Of a stretch of 64,000 bases of DNA, positions 36,204 through 45,802 are shown one piece after another. A model generated the notes under the pieces. It saw nothing but the letters and a program-made list of their open reading frames with translations. It was not told where the DNA came from and did no database searches. The DNA lies in the NCBI RefSeq assembly GCF_022829685.1, contig NZ_JAKSYE010000075.1:62001-126000 (forward strand), written 5' to 3'. The stretch comes from Methylobacterium sp. E-045 (GTDB taxonomy: Bacteria > Pseudomonadota > Alphaproteobacteria > Rhizobiales > Beijerinckiaceae). The translations under genes and the position numbers were made by a program. Each line of letters starts with the position of its first letter. Position 1 is the stretch's first letter.

Positions 36204-38354
36204 GTGTCCGCCCCTCCTCCACGCGCTCTCCCTCCCCTCCTCGTCCTCGCGCTGCTGACATCGGCGTCCCCCGTCCTCGCCCAGGCCGGCGCGGCGACCA
36301 CCGCCGAGGCGACCCTCGACGAACTCTCCGTGGCCGCCGACACGCGACCGCCCTCTGCCGCCGGTCCCGGTCTCGGCGGGGCCACGGGCGGTGTCGGCGG
36401 GGCCGAGGCCTTCGGCGCCCTGTCCGCGCCCGCATCGACGTCGAGCTCCGGCGTCATCACCGGCAAGGTTCTCAACGACCGCCCGGTCACCCGCCCCGGC
36501 GAGGTGCTGGAGGCGGTGCCCGGCCTCATCGTCACGCAGCATTCGGGCGAAGGAAAAGCCAACCAGTACTTCCTGCGTGGCTTCAACCTGGACCACGGCA
36601 GCGACATCGCCATCACCATCGACGGCATGCCCGCCAACATGCGCACCCATGCCCACGGCCAGGGCTATGCCGACATCAACTTCCTCATTCCCGAGCTCGT
36701 CGGCGCGGTGGAGTTCCACAAGGGTCCGTATTTCGCCCGCGACGGGGATTTCGCCTCAGCCGGCTCGGTGCGGATCGACTCGATCGACGCGGTGCCGCGC
36801 CCTCTCGCGCTGACCTCCCTCGGCAGCTTCGGCTACAAGCGGGCACTCACCATCGCCTCCGCGCCCCTCGGGGAGGGGACCCTCCTCGCCGCCGGCGAGG
36901 CGCAGGTCTATGACGGCCCCTGGGTGGTGCCGGACGCCATCCGCAAGCTGAACGGCGTGCTGCGCTACAGCCAGGGCACGGCGCTGGACGGTGTCTCCGT
37001 CACCGGCATGGCCTATTCCAACCGATGGACCGCCACCAACCAGATCCCCCAGCGGGCGATCTCGGACGGGCTGATCGGCCGTTTCGGCACCCTCGATCCC
37101 ACCGATGGCGGCGAGGCGAGCCGCTTCTCCCTGTCGGGCCGCTGGAGCCGGTCGGACGACGGCGGCGTCACCCGCGCCAGCGCCTACGTCATCCGCTCGA
37201 ACCTCAACCTCTTCAACAACTTCACCTACTTCCTCAACGATCCGGTCAACGGCGACCAGTTCCGCCAGCTCGACAGCCGCACCGTGGCCGGCGGCGAGAT
37301 CGCGCGGGTGTTCAAGGGCGAGCTGTTCGGTCTCTCCATGGAGAACGAGATCGGCGTGCAGACCCGGTTCGACGACATCCATGTGGGCCTGTTCAACACG
37401 CGGGCGCGCACGTCGCTCTCCACCGTGCGCGACGACCGCGTGCAGGAGGGCAGCGCCGCCCTCTACGTCGAGAACCGCCTGCGCTGGACCGACTGGCTGC
37501 GCACCAGCATCGGTGTCCGCGCCGATGGCTACGACGCCACCGTGAGATCGGACAATCCGCTGAATTCGGGCCATGTCCGCGACGGCATCGTCAGCCCCAA
37601 GCTCGGCGTCGTGTTCGGGCCCTGGATCGAGACCGAGCTGTTCGTGAATTACGGCGAGGGCTTTCATTCCAACGACGCGCGGGGCGCGACCATCTCGGTC
37701 GATCCGGGCAACCCCCTGTTCCCCCTCGACCGGGTGCCGCTGCTGGTGCGCTCGGTGGGCTCGGAGGTCGGCCTCCGCAACCGCTCCATCGCCGGCCTCG
37801 AATCGACCGTGACCCTGTTCCAGCTCGATTTCGACTCCGAGAACCTGTTCATCGGCGATGCCGGCACCACCGAGCCGAGCCGCCCGAGCCGGCGCACCGG
37901 CATCGAATGGACCAACCACTACGCGGTGACGCCGTGGCTCGCCCTCGACGGCGACCTCACCGTGACCCATGCCCGCTTCGCCGACCGCGACCCGGCCGGA
38001 AGCCGCATCCCCGCCGCCCCCACCGCCATCGCGGCGGCCGGCTTCACCCTGGGCGAGTCCCTCGGCTGGTTCGGCACGCTCCGGCTCCGGTATTTCGGGC
38101 CGCGCCCCCTGATCGAGGACAATTCCGTCCGCTCGCAGCCCACCACCCTGGTGAACGGCCGCATCGGCTACAATTTCGACAACGGCGTCACGGTGCAGCT
38201 CGACATCCTCAACCTCCTCAACGTCAAGGCGAGCCAGATCGATTACTTTTACGAGTCGCGGCTGCGGGGGGAACCGGCCGCCGGCGTCGCCGACAGGCAT
38301 CTCCATCCGGTGGAGCCGATGGCGGTGCGGTTGACCGTGGCGGGGCGGTTTTGA
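36204..38354 (+). CDS. TonB-dependent outer-membrane receptor under B12 riboswitch control
   Basis: 716 residues. The signal peptide (LPPLLVLALLTSASPVLAQA) fits the GTG start at 36204, which has GAGG about 10 bases upstream. A plug domain follows (VLNDRPVTRPGEVLEAVPGLIVTQHSGEG, written here as motif pieces RPGEVLEAVPG and NQYFLRGFNLDHG), then a 22-strand barrel with a final aromatic residue (VAGRF), the usual outer-membrane assembly signal. The riboswitch upstream makes corrinoid or cobalt-related uptake likely, though sequence similarity alone does not name it BtuB. No btuCDF genes are adjacent. Confidence 0.88.
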   Translation: MSAPPPRALPPLLVLALLTSASPVLAQAGAATTAEATLDELSVAADTRPPSAAGPGLGGATGGVGGAEAFGALSAPASTSSSGVITGKVLNDRPVTRPGEVLEAVPGLIVTQHSGEGKANQYFLRGFNLDHGSDIAITIDGMPANMRTHAHGQGYADINFLIPELVGAVEFHKGPYFARDGDFASAGSVRIDSIDAVPRPLALTSLGSFGYKRALTIASAPLGEGTLLAAGEAQVYDGPWVVPDAIRKLNGVLRYSQGTALDGVSVTGMAYSNRWTATNQIPQRAISDGLIGRFGTLDPTDGGEASRFSLSGRWSRSDDGGVTRASAYVIRSNLNLFNNFTYFLNDPVNGDQFRQLDSRTVAGGEIARVFKGELFGLSMENEIGVQTRFDDIHVGLFNTRARTSLSTVRDDRVQEGSAALYVENRLRWTDWLRTSIGVRADGYDATVRSDNPLNSGHVRDGIVSPKLGVVFGPWIETELFVNYGEGFHSNDARGATISVDPGNPLFPLDRVPLLVRSVGSEVGLRNRSIAGLESTVTLFQLDFDSENLFIGDAGTTEPSRPSRRTGIEWTNHYAVTPWLALDGDLTVTHARFADRDPAGSRIPAAPTAIAAAGFTLGESLGWFGTLRLRYFGPRPLIEDNSVRSQPTTLVNGRIGYNFDNGVTVQLDILNLLNVKASQIDYFYESRLRGEPAAGVADRHLHPVEPMAVRLTVAGRF

Positions 38355-38411
38355 AGCGTGGACCGGCGGTCGAAACCGTCCCGTCAGGGCTCCACCAGCC
38401 TAAGCGGGTTC

Positions 38412-38429
38412 GCGTTGGCAAGCCAACGC
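38412..38429. terminator. Hairpin between the receptor and the TetR gene
   Basis: GCGTTGGC-AA-GCCAACGC, perfect arms, in the 148-base convergent gap; can terminate both strands. Confidence 0.55.
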
Positions 38430-38502
38430 TTCACCCTGCTGAGCTCTTTGCTGTGCCGCAGGTTTTTATCGCAGAACCGGCGGCCACTTCTGCGAAACCT
38501 GC

Positions 38503-39165
38503 CTAGCCCGATGCGCCTCCCTCGCGATCGCCCCATCTCAGCATGGCGAGCTGAGCGACGGCCTCCAAGTCGGCGCGGCTCGCCCCGTCTCGGGCCAGGA
38601 TCGACATGCCGCTCTGGACCGTCTGCACGAAACGGGCGAGGGCGTGGACGTCCGTCGAGGACGGAAGCTCCCCCGCCGACACGGCTGCGGCGAGGCGCGC
38701 CTTCAAGCGCTCCAGCGTGACAGCACGGGCCGACCGCACGAGTTCGCCGAGTTCCGGACGGCCCTCACTTCCGACCGCCGACAGCGTCACCATGCAACCG
38801 AGGGGATTGTCGGCAAGGGATCCCGTCAGGGCTGCAGCCGAATCGAGCAGCAGGGACAGGATGGCGTCTCGGGCCGTCCCGGCCGCTCGGAACCCGTCCC
38901 AGACCAGAGCCTCGTACCTGTCGTCGTAGTGGCGCAGGGCCTCCGTATAGAGCGCCTCCTTCGAGCCGAACGCGGCGTAGAGGCTGGGAGAGCCGATCCC
39001 CATCGCCTGGGTCAGATCGGCCATCGACGTCGCCGCGTAGCCTTTGAGCCAGAATAGGCGGGTCGCCTGCGCGAGGGCGGCGTTTCGATCGAACGCGCGC
39101 GGTCGGCCGCGACCACGGACCGGTCCCGTCCCGGCGGCTCTCGACGTCCGTCCTGATTTCTGCAT
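38503..39165 (-). CDS. TetR/AcrR family transcriptional regulator
   Basis: 220 residues. The HTH domain is DRNAALAQATRLFWLKGYAATSMADLTQAMGIGSPSLYAAFGSKEALY (pieces: LFWLKGYAATSM and GSPSLYAAFGSKEAL) near 40-85; the C-terminal ligand-binding domain is TetR_C-like (LARFVQTVQSGMSILARDG). ATG 39165 is preferred over 39201, though neither has a strong ribosome-binding site. It is divergent from an SDR gene with paired operator-like sites between, so it most likely represses that gene and itself. Confidence 0.88.
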   Translation of the reverse strand: MQKSGRTSRAAGTGPVRGRGRPRAFDRNAALAQATRLFWLKGYAATSMADLTQAMGIGSPSLYAAFGSKEALYTEALRHYDDRYEALVWDGFRAAGTARDAILSLLLDSAAALTGSLADNPLGCMVTLSAVGSEGRPELGELVRSARAVTLERLKARLAAAVSAGELPSSTDVHALARFVQTVQSGMSILARDGASRADLEAVAQLAMLRWGDREGGASG

Positions 39166-39183
39166 CGATCGATCTATAAATCG
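39166..39183 (+). promoter_or_regulatory. Operator-like half of an inverted pair (TetR side)
   Basis: CGATCGATCTATAAATCG; the complement of 39211-39228 matches it at 15 of 18 positions. Starts next to the TetR start codon. Confidence 0.5.
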
Positions 39184-39210
39184 CTTGACCCGTCCCGACA
39201 ACGCATCTAG

Positions 39211-39228
39211 CCATTTATATATGGATCG
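39211..39228 (-). promoter_or_regulatory. Operator-like half of an inverted pair (SDR side)
   Basis: CCATTTATATATGGATCG on the plus strand, itself nearly palindromic (CCAT...ATGG), 19 bases before the SDR start. A TTGACC at 39185-39190 may be the SDR -35. Confidence 0.5.
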
Positions 39229-39246
39229 TTACAGAAAGAAGAAATC

Positions 39247-39987
39247 ATGACCGAGCTGATGGGTCGGCGCGCCCTCCTCACCGGAGGCTCGCGCGGGATC
39301 GGGGCCGCCATCGCGTTGGCCCTCGCCGACAAGGGGGCGGATGTGGCGCTCACCTATGAGCAGTCGGCCGACCGCGCCGCCGAGGTGGTTCGGGCCATCG
39401 AGGCGAAAGGCCGGCGCGGGCTCGCCATCCAGGCCAACAGCGCCGATGCGGCGGCAGTGAAGCGCTCGGTCGACGAGGCCGTCACAGGGCTGGGTGGTCT
39501 CGACATCCTCGTCAACAATGCCGGCATCGTCCGCTACGGGCAGGTCGAGGAGATGAGCCTGACGGATATCGACGCGATCCTCGGCGTGAACATCCGCTCC
39601 GTCATCCTCGCGTCGCAGGCGGCCATTCCGCATCTCGGGCAGGGCGGCCGGGTCATCACAATCGGTTCCTGTCTCGCCGAGCGCGTCCCCATGCCGGGGG
39701 TGACGGTCTACTCGATGTCGAAATCCGCTCTGCTCGCGTTCACGCGAGGATTGGCCCGGGAACTCGGTCCGCGCGGTATCACCGTGAACCTCGTACAGCC
39801 GGGACCAACGGACACGGACATGAACCCGGCGACAGGCGATCAGGCGGATGGCCAGCGCGCGCTCACCGCGCTCGGGCATTATGGGACGTCAGAGGACGTC
39901 GCGGCGGCGGTCGCGTTTCTCGCCAGCCCGGCCGCGCGCCAGATCACCGGGACCGGGATCACCGTCGATGGCGGCGCCAATGCCTGA
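39247..39987 (+). CDS. SDR family oxidoreductase (3-oxoacyl-ACP reductase-like)
   Basis: 246 residues. Rossmann loop TGGSRGIGAAIA (TGxxxGxG), NNAGIV, catalytic Ser in ITIGSCLAERV and YSMSK (Y-x3-K) with the following VNLVQPGPTDTDMN. NADPH use is suggested by the Arg/Ser at the loop. Single-gene target of the divergent TetR regulator; the substrate is not known, and a detoxifying role is a reasonable guess only. Confidence 0.9.
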   Translation: MTELMGRRALLTGGSRGIGAAIALALADKGADVALTYEQSADRAAEVVRAIEAKGRRGLAIQANSADAAAVKRSVDEAVTGLGGLDILVNNAGIVRYGQVEEMSLTDIDAILGVNIRSVILASQAAIPHLGQGGRVITIGSCLAERVPMPGVTVYSMSKSALLAFTRGLARELGPRGITVNLVQPGPTDTDMNPATGDQADGQRALTALGHYGTSEDVAAAVAFLASPAARQITGTGITVDGGANA

Positions 39988-40096
39988 CTGAGCATCCGCT
40001 CGGTCTCGTCCGTTGGCATGATCCGCCGCGTCGCGAGGACGCGCTTCAGTCGGTCGTCGGGTTCAAGGGGTCGGGGCCGAGGCCTCGACTCTTTCC

Positions 40097-41212
40097 TCAT
40101 TTCTCAGACGCCGCCCGTTTCCGCACCACCATCTCCCCCCGGAACAAAAACTTCTGCGCGCGCTTGCCGGTGTCCACCTCGGTGGTGAAGACGTTGCCCT
40201 TGCTGTCCACGGCGAGGTTGTGGACCCAGTGGAAGTCGCCGGCCATGCGGCCGTTGCGGCCGAAGGCGCCGAGCACCTCGCCGGTGTCGCGCCTGAGGGT
40301 GCGGACCTCGTTGTTGGCGCCGTCCGCGTTGAGGAGGTAGGTCTGGTCGGGGTCGGGCCAGAGCGCCAGTTCCCAGACGGAGCCGTTGGCGCGGGTGGCC
40401 TTCTCCACGAAGAACTCCTTCACGAAACTGCCGTCGCGGCGAAAGACCTGAACCCGGTCGTTGGCCCGGTCGCAGACATAGACCAGCCCGTCGCGGGCGA
40501 TCTGGACGCAATGGACCGGATTGCGGAATTGCTGCGCCGGCGCGGCCGCGGGGTCGTAGGCCGGCAGGGTCTCGTCGGTGGGCGGCTTGCCGTAGGCGCC
40601 CCACATCCGCTTGAACGCCCCGGTCCCGGCGTCGAACACGATGACCCGGTGGTTGAAGTAGCCGTCGGCGACGAAGAGTTCGTTGGTCTCCGGGTCCACC
40701 TGCATGGCGGCGGGCCGGCCGAGGCGGGTGGTGTCGAGGCTGTTGGTCTGCGGGCCCTGCTTGCCGATCTGCAGGACGAATTTCCCCTCCGGCGTGAATT
40801 TCAGGATCAGCCCGTCCTGCTCGCCATTGCCGGCGAGCCAGACGAAACCCTTGTGGTCGATATGGATGCCGTGCTCGTTCTGCGGCCAGTCATAGCCCTC
40901 GCCCGGACCGCCCCAGGAGCGGATCAGGGTGCCCGCCTGGTCGAAGACCAGCACCGGAGGGGCGGGGTGGCAGCATTTGGTGCGCGGCGGGTCGAGGCTC
41001 GCCGCCTTCTCGTCGTCGGTGAGCGTGCGCGGGCGCTGTACCACCCAGATGTGATCCTGCGCATCCACAGCGACGCCGGAGGCCTGGCCCATGATCCAGT
41101 TGTTCGGCAGGGGTTTGGGCCAGGCCGGATCGACCTGGAAGGTCGGGGGTTCCGCCGAGGCCGCCCCCGCGAAGGCGACGACGAGCGCGGCCAGACCAAG
41201 CCTGAGCCTCAT
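40097..41212 (-). CDS. Secreted NHL-repeat protein (peptidyl-alpha-hydroxyglycine lyase-like)
   Basis: 371 residues with a Sec signal (RLGLAALVVAFAGAASA). The mature part is a beta-propeller with NHL-like blades (VAVDAQDHIWVV, NEHGIHIDHKGFVWLAG, AAMQVDPETNELFVADGY, VHCVQIARDGLVYVCDRANDRVQVF, NLAVDSKGNVFTTEVD). It resembles the lyase half of peptide-amidating enzymes by fold; the bacterial function is unknown. ATG 41212 has GGAGAG just upstream. Divergent from tex. Confidence 0.82.
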   Translation of the reverse strand: MRLRLGLAALVVAFAGAASAEPPTFQVDPAWPKPLPNNWIMGQASGVAVDAQDHIWVVQRPRTLTDDEKAASLDPPRTKCCHPAPPVLVFDQAGTLIRSWGGPGEGYDWPQNEHGIHIDHKGFVWLAGNGEQDGLILKFTPEGKFVLQIGKQGPQTNSLDTTRLGRPAAMQVDPETNELFVADGYFNHRVIVFDAGTGAFKRMWGAYGKPPTDETLPAYDPAAAPAQQFRNPVHCVQIARDGLVYVCDRANDRVQVFRRDGSFVKEFFVEKATRANGSVWELALWPDPDQTYLLNADGANNEVRTLRRDTGEVLGAFGRNGRMAGDFHWVHNLAVDSKGNVFTTEVDTGKRAQKFLFRGEMVVRKRAASEK

Positions 41213-41446
41213 GCGATTCTCTCCCTGACCCGTTCGTTGTTGCGACGAGTCTCGGCTGCGACGACCCCCTTGTCCATCGCACGCAAGCCCGATCTGCGGC
41301 CTCATCGGCGACAATCGGTATCGACACGGGGGACTTTGTCACGAACACATCGGCCCGGGAGCCCGGGCGGGGCGGCCGGATGCGGTTTGACCGCTCTCCG
41401 GCCTGGCCTGTAGACACCGCGGCCCCTTCACGCGCGCGAGGATTCC

Positions 41447-43774
41447 ATGGCCGCCATCACTGCAACCATCGCGGCGGAGCTCAAGGTCGCCGAGCGGCAG
41501 GTGCGTGCGGCCGTCGAACTCCTCGATGGCGGATCGACGGTGCCGTTCATCGCGCGCTACCGCAAGGAGGTCACCGGCGGCCTCGACGATTCCCAGCTCC
41601 GCGACCTGGAGGAGCGCCTCGCCTACCTGCGCGACCTCGAAGCGCGCCGCGCCGCCATCCTCGAGAGCATCGAGGGCCAGGGCAAGCTCGACCCGGCCCT
41701 CAAGGCCCGCATCCTCGGCGCCGACACCAAGGCGCGCCTCGAAGACCTCTACCTGCCGTTCAAGGTGAAGCGCCGCACCAAGGCGCAGGCCGCCCGCGAG
41801 GCCGGGCTCGGCCCCCTAGCGGAGGCCCTGCTCGCCCATCCCGAACGCTCGCCGGAACAGGCCGCCGCCGCCTTCGTCGATGCGGGCAAGGGCGTGGCCG
41901 ATGTCGACGCCGCCCTGGAGGGGGCGCGCACCATCCTCATCGAGCGGTTCGGGGAAGACCCGGAACTGGTGGGAACCCTGCGCGACACGGTCTGGCAGCG
42001 CGGCCGGATGACCTCCACCGTCAAGAAGGGCAAGGAGGCGGCCGGCGAGAAGTTTGCCGACTATTTCGACTTCTCCGAGCCTCTCTCGCGCCTGCCCTCG
42101 CACCGCATCCTCGCTCTGTACCGGGGCGAGAAGGAGGAGATCCTCGACCTCGACATCACCGATGCCCCCGGCGACGCGGCCGAGAAGGGCATGCCCTCCT
42201 GGCAGGAACTGCGCATCGCCCGCGCCTTCCGCATCGGCGATCACGGCCGGCCGGGGGACCGTTTCCTGATGGAGACCGTGCGCCGGACCTGGCGCACCAA
42301 GCTGAAACCCGCCCTCGACACCGACCTGCGCGCGCGCCTGAAACAGGTGGCCGAGACCGGGGCGGTGGGCGTCTTTGCCGGCAACCTGCGCGACCTGCTG
42401 CTGGCCGCCCCCGCCGGCGCCCGGCCGACCCTCGGCCTCGATCCGGGCTTCCGCACCGGGGTCAAGGTCGCGGTGGTCGACGCCACCGGGAAGGTCGCGG
42501 CCACCGACGTGATCTACCCGCACGAGCCGCGCCGCGACTGGAACGGCGCCCTCGTCGCCCTGGCGAGGCTCTGCCGCGCCCATAAGGTCGAGCTCGTCGC
42601 CATCGGCAACGGCACCGCCTCGCGCGAGACCGACAAGCTCGCCGCCGACCTCATCGCCAAGCAGCCGGACCTGAAACTCACCAAGGTGATGGTGTCGGAG
42701 GCCGGCGCCTCGGTCTATTCGGCCTCCGCCTATGCCAGCGCCGAACTGCCCGGCCTCGACGTGACCCTGCGCGGCGCGGTCTCCATCGCCCGGCGCCTGC
42801 AGGATCCGCTCGCCGAACTGGTGAAGATCGAGCCGAAGGCCATCGGCGTCGGGCAGTATCAGCACGACCTCGCCGAGGGCCAGCTGTCCAAGGCCCTCGA
42901 CGCGGTGGTGGAGGATTGCGTGAACGGCGTCGGCGTCGACGTGAACATCGCCTCCGCGCCCCTCCTCGCCCGCGTCTCCGGCCTGTCCGAGCGGGTGGCG
43001 GCCAACATCGTGGCGACGCGGGACGAGAAGGGCCCGTTCCGCACCCGCGCCGGCCTCAGGAAGGTGGCCGGCCTCGGGCCCAAGGCCTACGAGCTCGCCG
43101 CCGGCTTCCTGCGCATCCGCGACGGCGACGATCCCCTCGACGCGTCGGGCGTCCACCCGGAGGCCTATCCGGTGGTGCGCCGCATCCTCGCCGCCGCCGG
43201 GCAGCCCATCCAGGCCGTCATCGGCAACGGTCCCGTCCTGAAGAGCCTCGACCCGAAGCGCTTCACCGACGAGACCTTCGGCCTGCCCACCGTCACCGAC
43301 ATTCTGTCGGAGCTGGAGAAGCCCGGCCGCGACCCGCGCCCGGCCTTCAAGACCGCGACCTTCCAGGAGGGGGTGGAAAAGATCTCGGACCTCCGGCCCG
43401 GCATGCGCCTCGAAGGTGTCGTGACCAACGTCGCCGCCTTCGGCGCCTTCGTGGATATCGGCGTGCACCAGGACGGCCTCGTCCACATCTCGGTCCTGGC
43501 CGACCGGTTCGTGAAGGATCCGCGCGAGGTGGTGAAGCCCGGCGACGTGGTGCAGGTGCGCGTCGTCGAGGTGGATGCCAACCGCAAGCGCATCGCGCTC
43601 AGCATGCGCTCGGAGGAGGCCGGCGTGGCGCGGCCGGGGAGAGCAGAGGAGCGCTCGTCCGCCTCACGCCCCCAGCCGAGACCCGCCCCGGCGCCGCGCG
43701 GCCCGGCCCCCGACGGCGCGTTCGCGGAGGCCCTGCGCCGGGCCGCCGAGGGCAAGGACAAGGGACGCCGCTGA
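41447..43774 (+). CDS. tex: Tex family transcription accessory / RNA-binding protein
   Basis: 775 residues, the normal length. Order of domains: N-terminal helical Tex part (IAAELKVAERQVRAAVELLDGG), YqgF-like RNase H fold (LGLDPGFRTGVKVAVVD), helix-hairpin-helix (FRTRAGLRKVAGLGPKAYE) and a C-terminal S1 domain (LEGVVTNVAAFGAFVDIGVHQDGLVH). Tex binds RNA polymerase and RNA and affects transcription and stress survival. Low-complexity tail after S1. The stop overlaps a short CGCCG/CGGCG hairpin. Confidence 0.95.
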   Translation: MAAITATIAAELKVAERQVRAAVELLDGGSTVPFIARYRKEVTGGLDDSQLRDLEERLAYLRDLEARRAAILESIEGQGKLDPALKARILGADTKARLEDLYLPFKVKRRTKAQAAREAGLGPLAEALLAHPERSPEQAAAAFVDAGKGVADVDAALEGARTILIERFGEDPELVGTLRDTVWQRGRMTSTVKKGKEAAGEKFADYFDFSEPLSRLPSHRILALYRGEKEEILDLDITDAPGDAAEKGMPSWQELRIARAFRIGDHGRPGDRFLMETVRRTWRTKLKPALDTDLRARLKQVAETGAVGVFAGNLRDLLLAAPAGARPTLGLDPGFRTGVKVAVVDATGKVAATDVIYPHEPRRDWNGALVALARLCRAHKVELVAIGNGTASRETDKLAADLIAKQPDLKLTKVMVSEAGASVYSASAYASAELPGLDVTLRGAVSIARRLQDPLAELVKIEPKAIGVGQYQHDLAEGQLSKALDAVVEDCVNGVGVDVNIASAPLLARVSGLSERVAANIVATRDEKGPFRTRAGLRKVAGLGPKAYELAAGFLRIRDGDDPLDASGVHPEAYPVVRRILAAAGQPIQAVIGNGPVLKSLDPKRFTDETFGLPTVTDILSELEKPGRDPRPAFKTATFQEGVEKISDLRPGMRLEGVVTNVAAFGAFVDIGVHQDGLVHISVLADRFVKDPREVVKPGDVVQVRVVEVDANRKRIALSMRSEEAGVARPGRAEERSSASRPQPRPAPAPRGPAPDGAFAEALRRAAEGKDKGRR

Positions 43775-43951
43775 CGGCGGCGCGCCTGTCCCTCATCCCG
43801 CGCGATGAGCGGGAGGCGCAGGCGAAGCGAGGGGGCGGTTCCTCGTATCCGGAGGTCGGCGCCGGCCCGCTCACGGTGACCAGCACCCTGTGAGCCCATC
43901 GTGCATCCGAGCCGATGTCGCGGACAGGGTCCCAGGTTCCGCGAAGTCGGC

Positions 43952-44413
43952 TCAAGGCTTCTTCAGCACCTCGATCGGGTCGGTGCGCTGGCTCGGCTTC
44001 GGCTCGGCGGTGGCCGCGCCGGCATTCCCGTCCGGCTTCTCGTGCCGGGCGCCGGAGCTGGTATCCGCGCCGGGTCCGGTGCCCTGGGTCGGCACCGTGC
44101 CGCTGGCCAGTTCGAGGCAGGTCACCATCTCCACGTAGGACGGGAAGCCGCCGGCCTGGAACTGCTTCTCGCACTGGCTCTTGGCGGCCGGCGAGTAGTC
44201 GCCCCAGCGGCGCTGGGCTTCCTTGCGCGCCGCCTCCTCCGAACGCAGGCAGCCCTCGACGGTGGCATTGTCGCTGACGCTGGCCTCCGCACGGACCGAG
44301 GATCTGCAGGTGGCCTGCACATCGAGCTTGGGCGGCCCGTCGGCGGCCGGGGCCACGTTCGTGAGGGCGAAGAGCGCGAGGGCGCCGGTCAGGAGGGGAA
44401 CAGGGTATCGCAT
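43952..44413 (-). CDS. Secreted protein of unknown function
   Basis: 153 residues with a signal peptide (VPLLTGALALFALTNVAPA). The mature part has four Cys (QATCRSSV, VEGCLRSEE, SQCEKQF, VTCLEL) in spacing suggesting two disulphides, and a Pro/Gly-rich disordered tail ending IEVLKKP. A GAGGAC precedes the ATG. It lies downstream of the PLP enzyme gene running in the other order on the same strand, 98 bases apart. Widespread unknown in Rhizobiales by its look. Confidence 0.65.
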   Translation of the reverse strand: MRYPVPLLTGALALFALTNVAPAADGPPKLDVQATCRSSVRAEASVSDNATVEGCLRSEEAARKEAQRRWGDYSPAAKSQCEKQFQAGGFPSYVEMVTCLELASGTVPTQGTGPGADTSSGARHEKPDGNAGAATAEPKPSQRTDPIEVLKKP

Positions 44414-44511
44414 CGGGCCGTCCTCGCTCGCATCACGGCGACCGCCCGGCGGCGGTCCGTCCCTCGCACAATGCGCGAAGGGCGGGATCGCACCATGAAG
44501 CGACGAGAAAA

Positions 44512-45660
44512 TCAGGCGAGGGCCGCGTCGAGATCCGCGAACAGGTCGTCCACGTGTTCGATCCCCACCGAAAGCCGCAGCAGATCGGGGGGACACGGCG
44601 TGCCCGGCCCCTCCACCGAGGCGCGGTGCTCGATCAGGCTCTCGACCCCGCCGAGGGACGTGGCGCGCTTCCACAGGCGTACCCGCGCCGCCGTGGCGAT
44701 GGCCGCCTCCTCGCCGGCCGCGACCCGGATCGACAGCATGAAGCCGAAGCCCCCCTCCATCTGCCGCGCCGCCACCGCGTGGCCGGGATCGTCGGGCAGA
44801 CCGGGATAGAGCACCGACGCCACGCGCGGATGCACCGCGAAGCGCCGGGCGAGGTCCGCCGCCGAGGCGGATTGCGCGGCGACCCGCAGGGGCAGGGTCC
44901 GCAGGGAGCGCATGAGGAGATAGGCCTCGAACGGGCCGAGGATCGCTCCTCCCCCCGCCCTGATCGCGCCGATGCGCTCCCAGAACGCATCGGCGCGGGC
45001 CGAGGCCAGGACACCGGCGACCACGTCGGAATGTCCGTTCAGGATCTTGGTGGCCGAGTGCATGACGATGTCGGCCCCGAGCGTCAGGGGCCGCGTGTGG
45101 ATCGGCGAAGCGGCGGTGGAATCGATGGCGAGACGCGCCCCCGCCCCGTGCGCGATCTCGGCCGCGGCGGCGATGTCGGTGACGGTCCAGAGGGGATTGC
45201 CGGGCGTCTCCACCCAGACGAGCTTCGTCGTGCTCGGCCTGATCGCGGCGCGTAGGGCGTCGAGGTCGTCCATGGCGACGAAGTCGAGGCCCCATCCCCG
45301 GCGCGGCGCTTCCTGCTGGAGCCAGCGCTTCAAGGCCCAGTACATCACGAGGGGGGCGACGATGTGGTCGCCGGGCTCCAGGGCCGAAAAGACGGCGGTG
45401 GCCGCCGCCATGCCGGAGCCGAACAGCATCGCGCCGGCCTCCGCCTCCTCCAGCATGGCGATGACGGCCTCGGCCTCGCGGGTCGTGGCGTTGTCCGGCC
45501 GGGCATAGGAGAAGCCCGAACTGTAGCCGTTGTCGGGATCGCGGAGGAACGTCGTCGAGACATGGAGCGGCGCCACCACCGCCCGCGTCACCGGATCGAC
45601 ATGGCCCATCGCCTGCGCGGCGAGGGTGCGCTTGGTGAAGGGGGTGGTGGACTCAGTCAT
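44512..45660 (-). CDS. Cystathionine gamma-synthase/lyase-type PLP enzyme
   Basis: 382 residues, trans-sulfuration family (fold-type I). The PLP lysine is K205 in HSATKILNGHSD; other family marks are YARPDNATTREAE, FGSGMAAATAVFSAL, WVETPGNPLW and AIDSTAASP. It could act in methionine or cysteine metabolism (cystathionine synthase, lyase or O-succinylhomoserine sulfhydrylase); the sequence does not settle which. Stand-alone gene, divergent from tspO. Confidence 0.88.
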   Translation of the reverse strand: MTESTTPFTKRTLAAQAMGHVDPVTRAVVAPLHVSTTFLRDPDNGYSSGFSYARPDNATTREAEAVIAMLEEAEAGAMLFGSGMAAATAVFSALEPGDHIVAPLVMYWALKRWLQQEAPRRGWGLDFVAMDDLDALRAAIRPSTTKLVWVETPGNPLWTVTDIAAAAEIAHGAGARLAIDSTAASPIHTRPLTLGADIVMHSATKILNGHSDVVAGVLASARADAFWERIGAIRAGGGAILGPFEAYLLMRSLRTLPLRVAAQSASAADLARRFAVHPRVASVLYPGLPDDPGHAVAARQMEGGFGFMLSIRVAAGEEAAIATAARVRLWKRATSLGGVESLIEHRASVEGPGTPCPPDLLRLSVGIEHVDDLFADLDAALA

Positions 45661-45802
45661 CGGACCATCCGTACGTTGAGGACGTTGGGGCTGTCATCGG
45701 CGTGAAACCGGGGCATGAAACCAGCCTCGGCGAAACCCTCGCCCTCATCAAACGCCTTTTGCGCCCCCACGTTTTGAAGCCTCAGAGGAATGATCCACGC
45801 CG

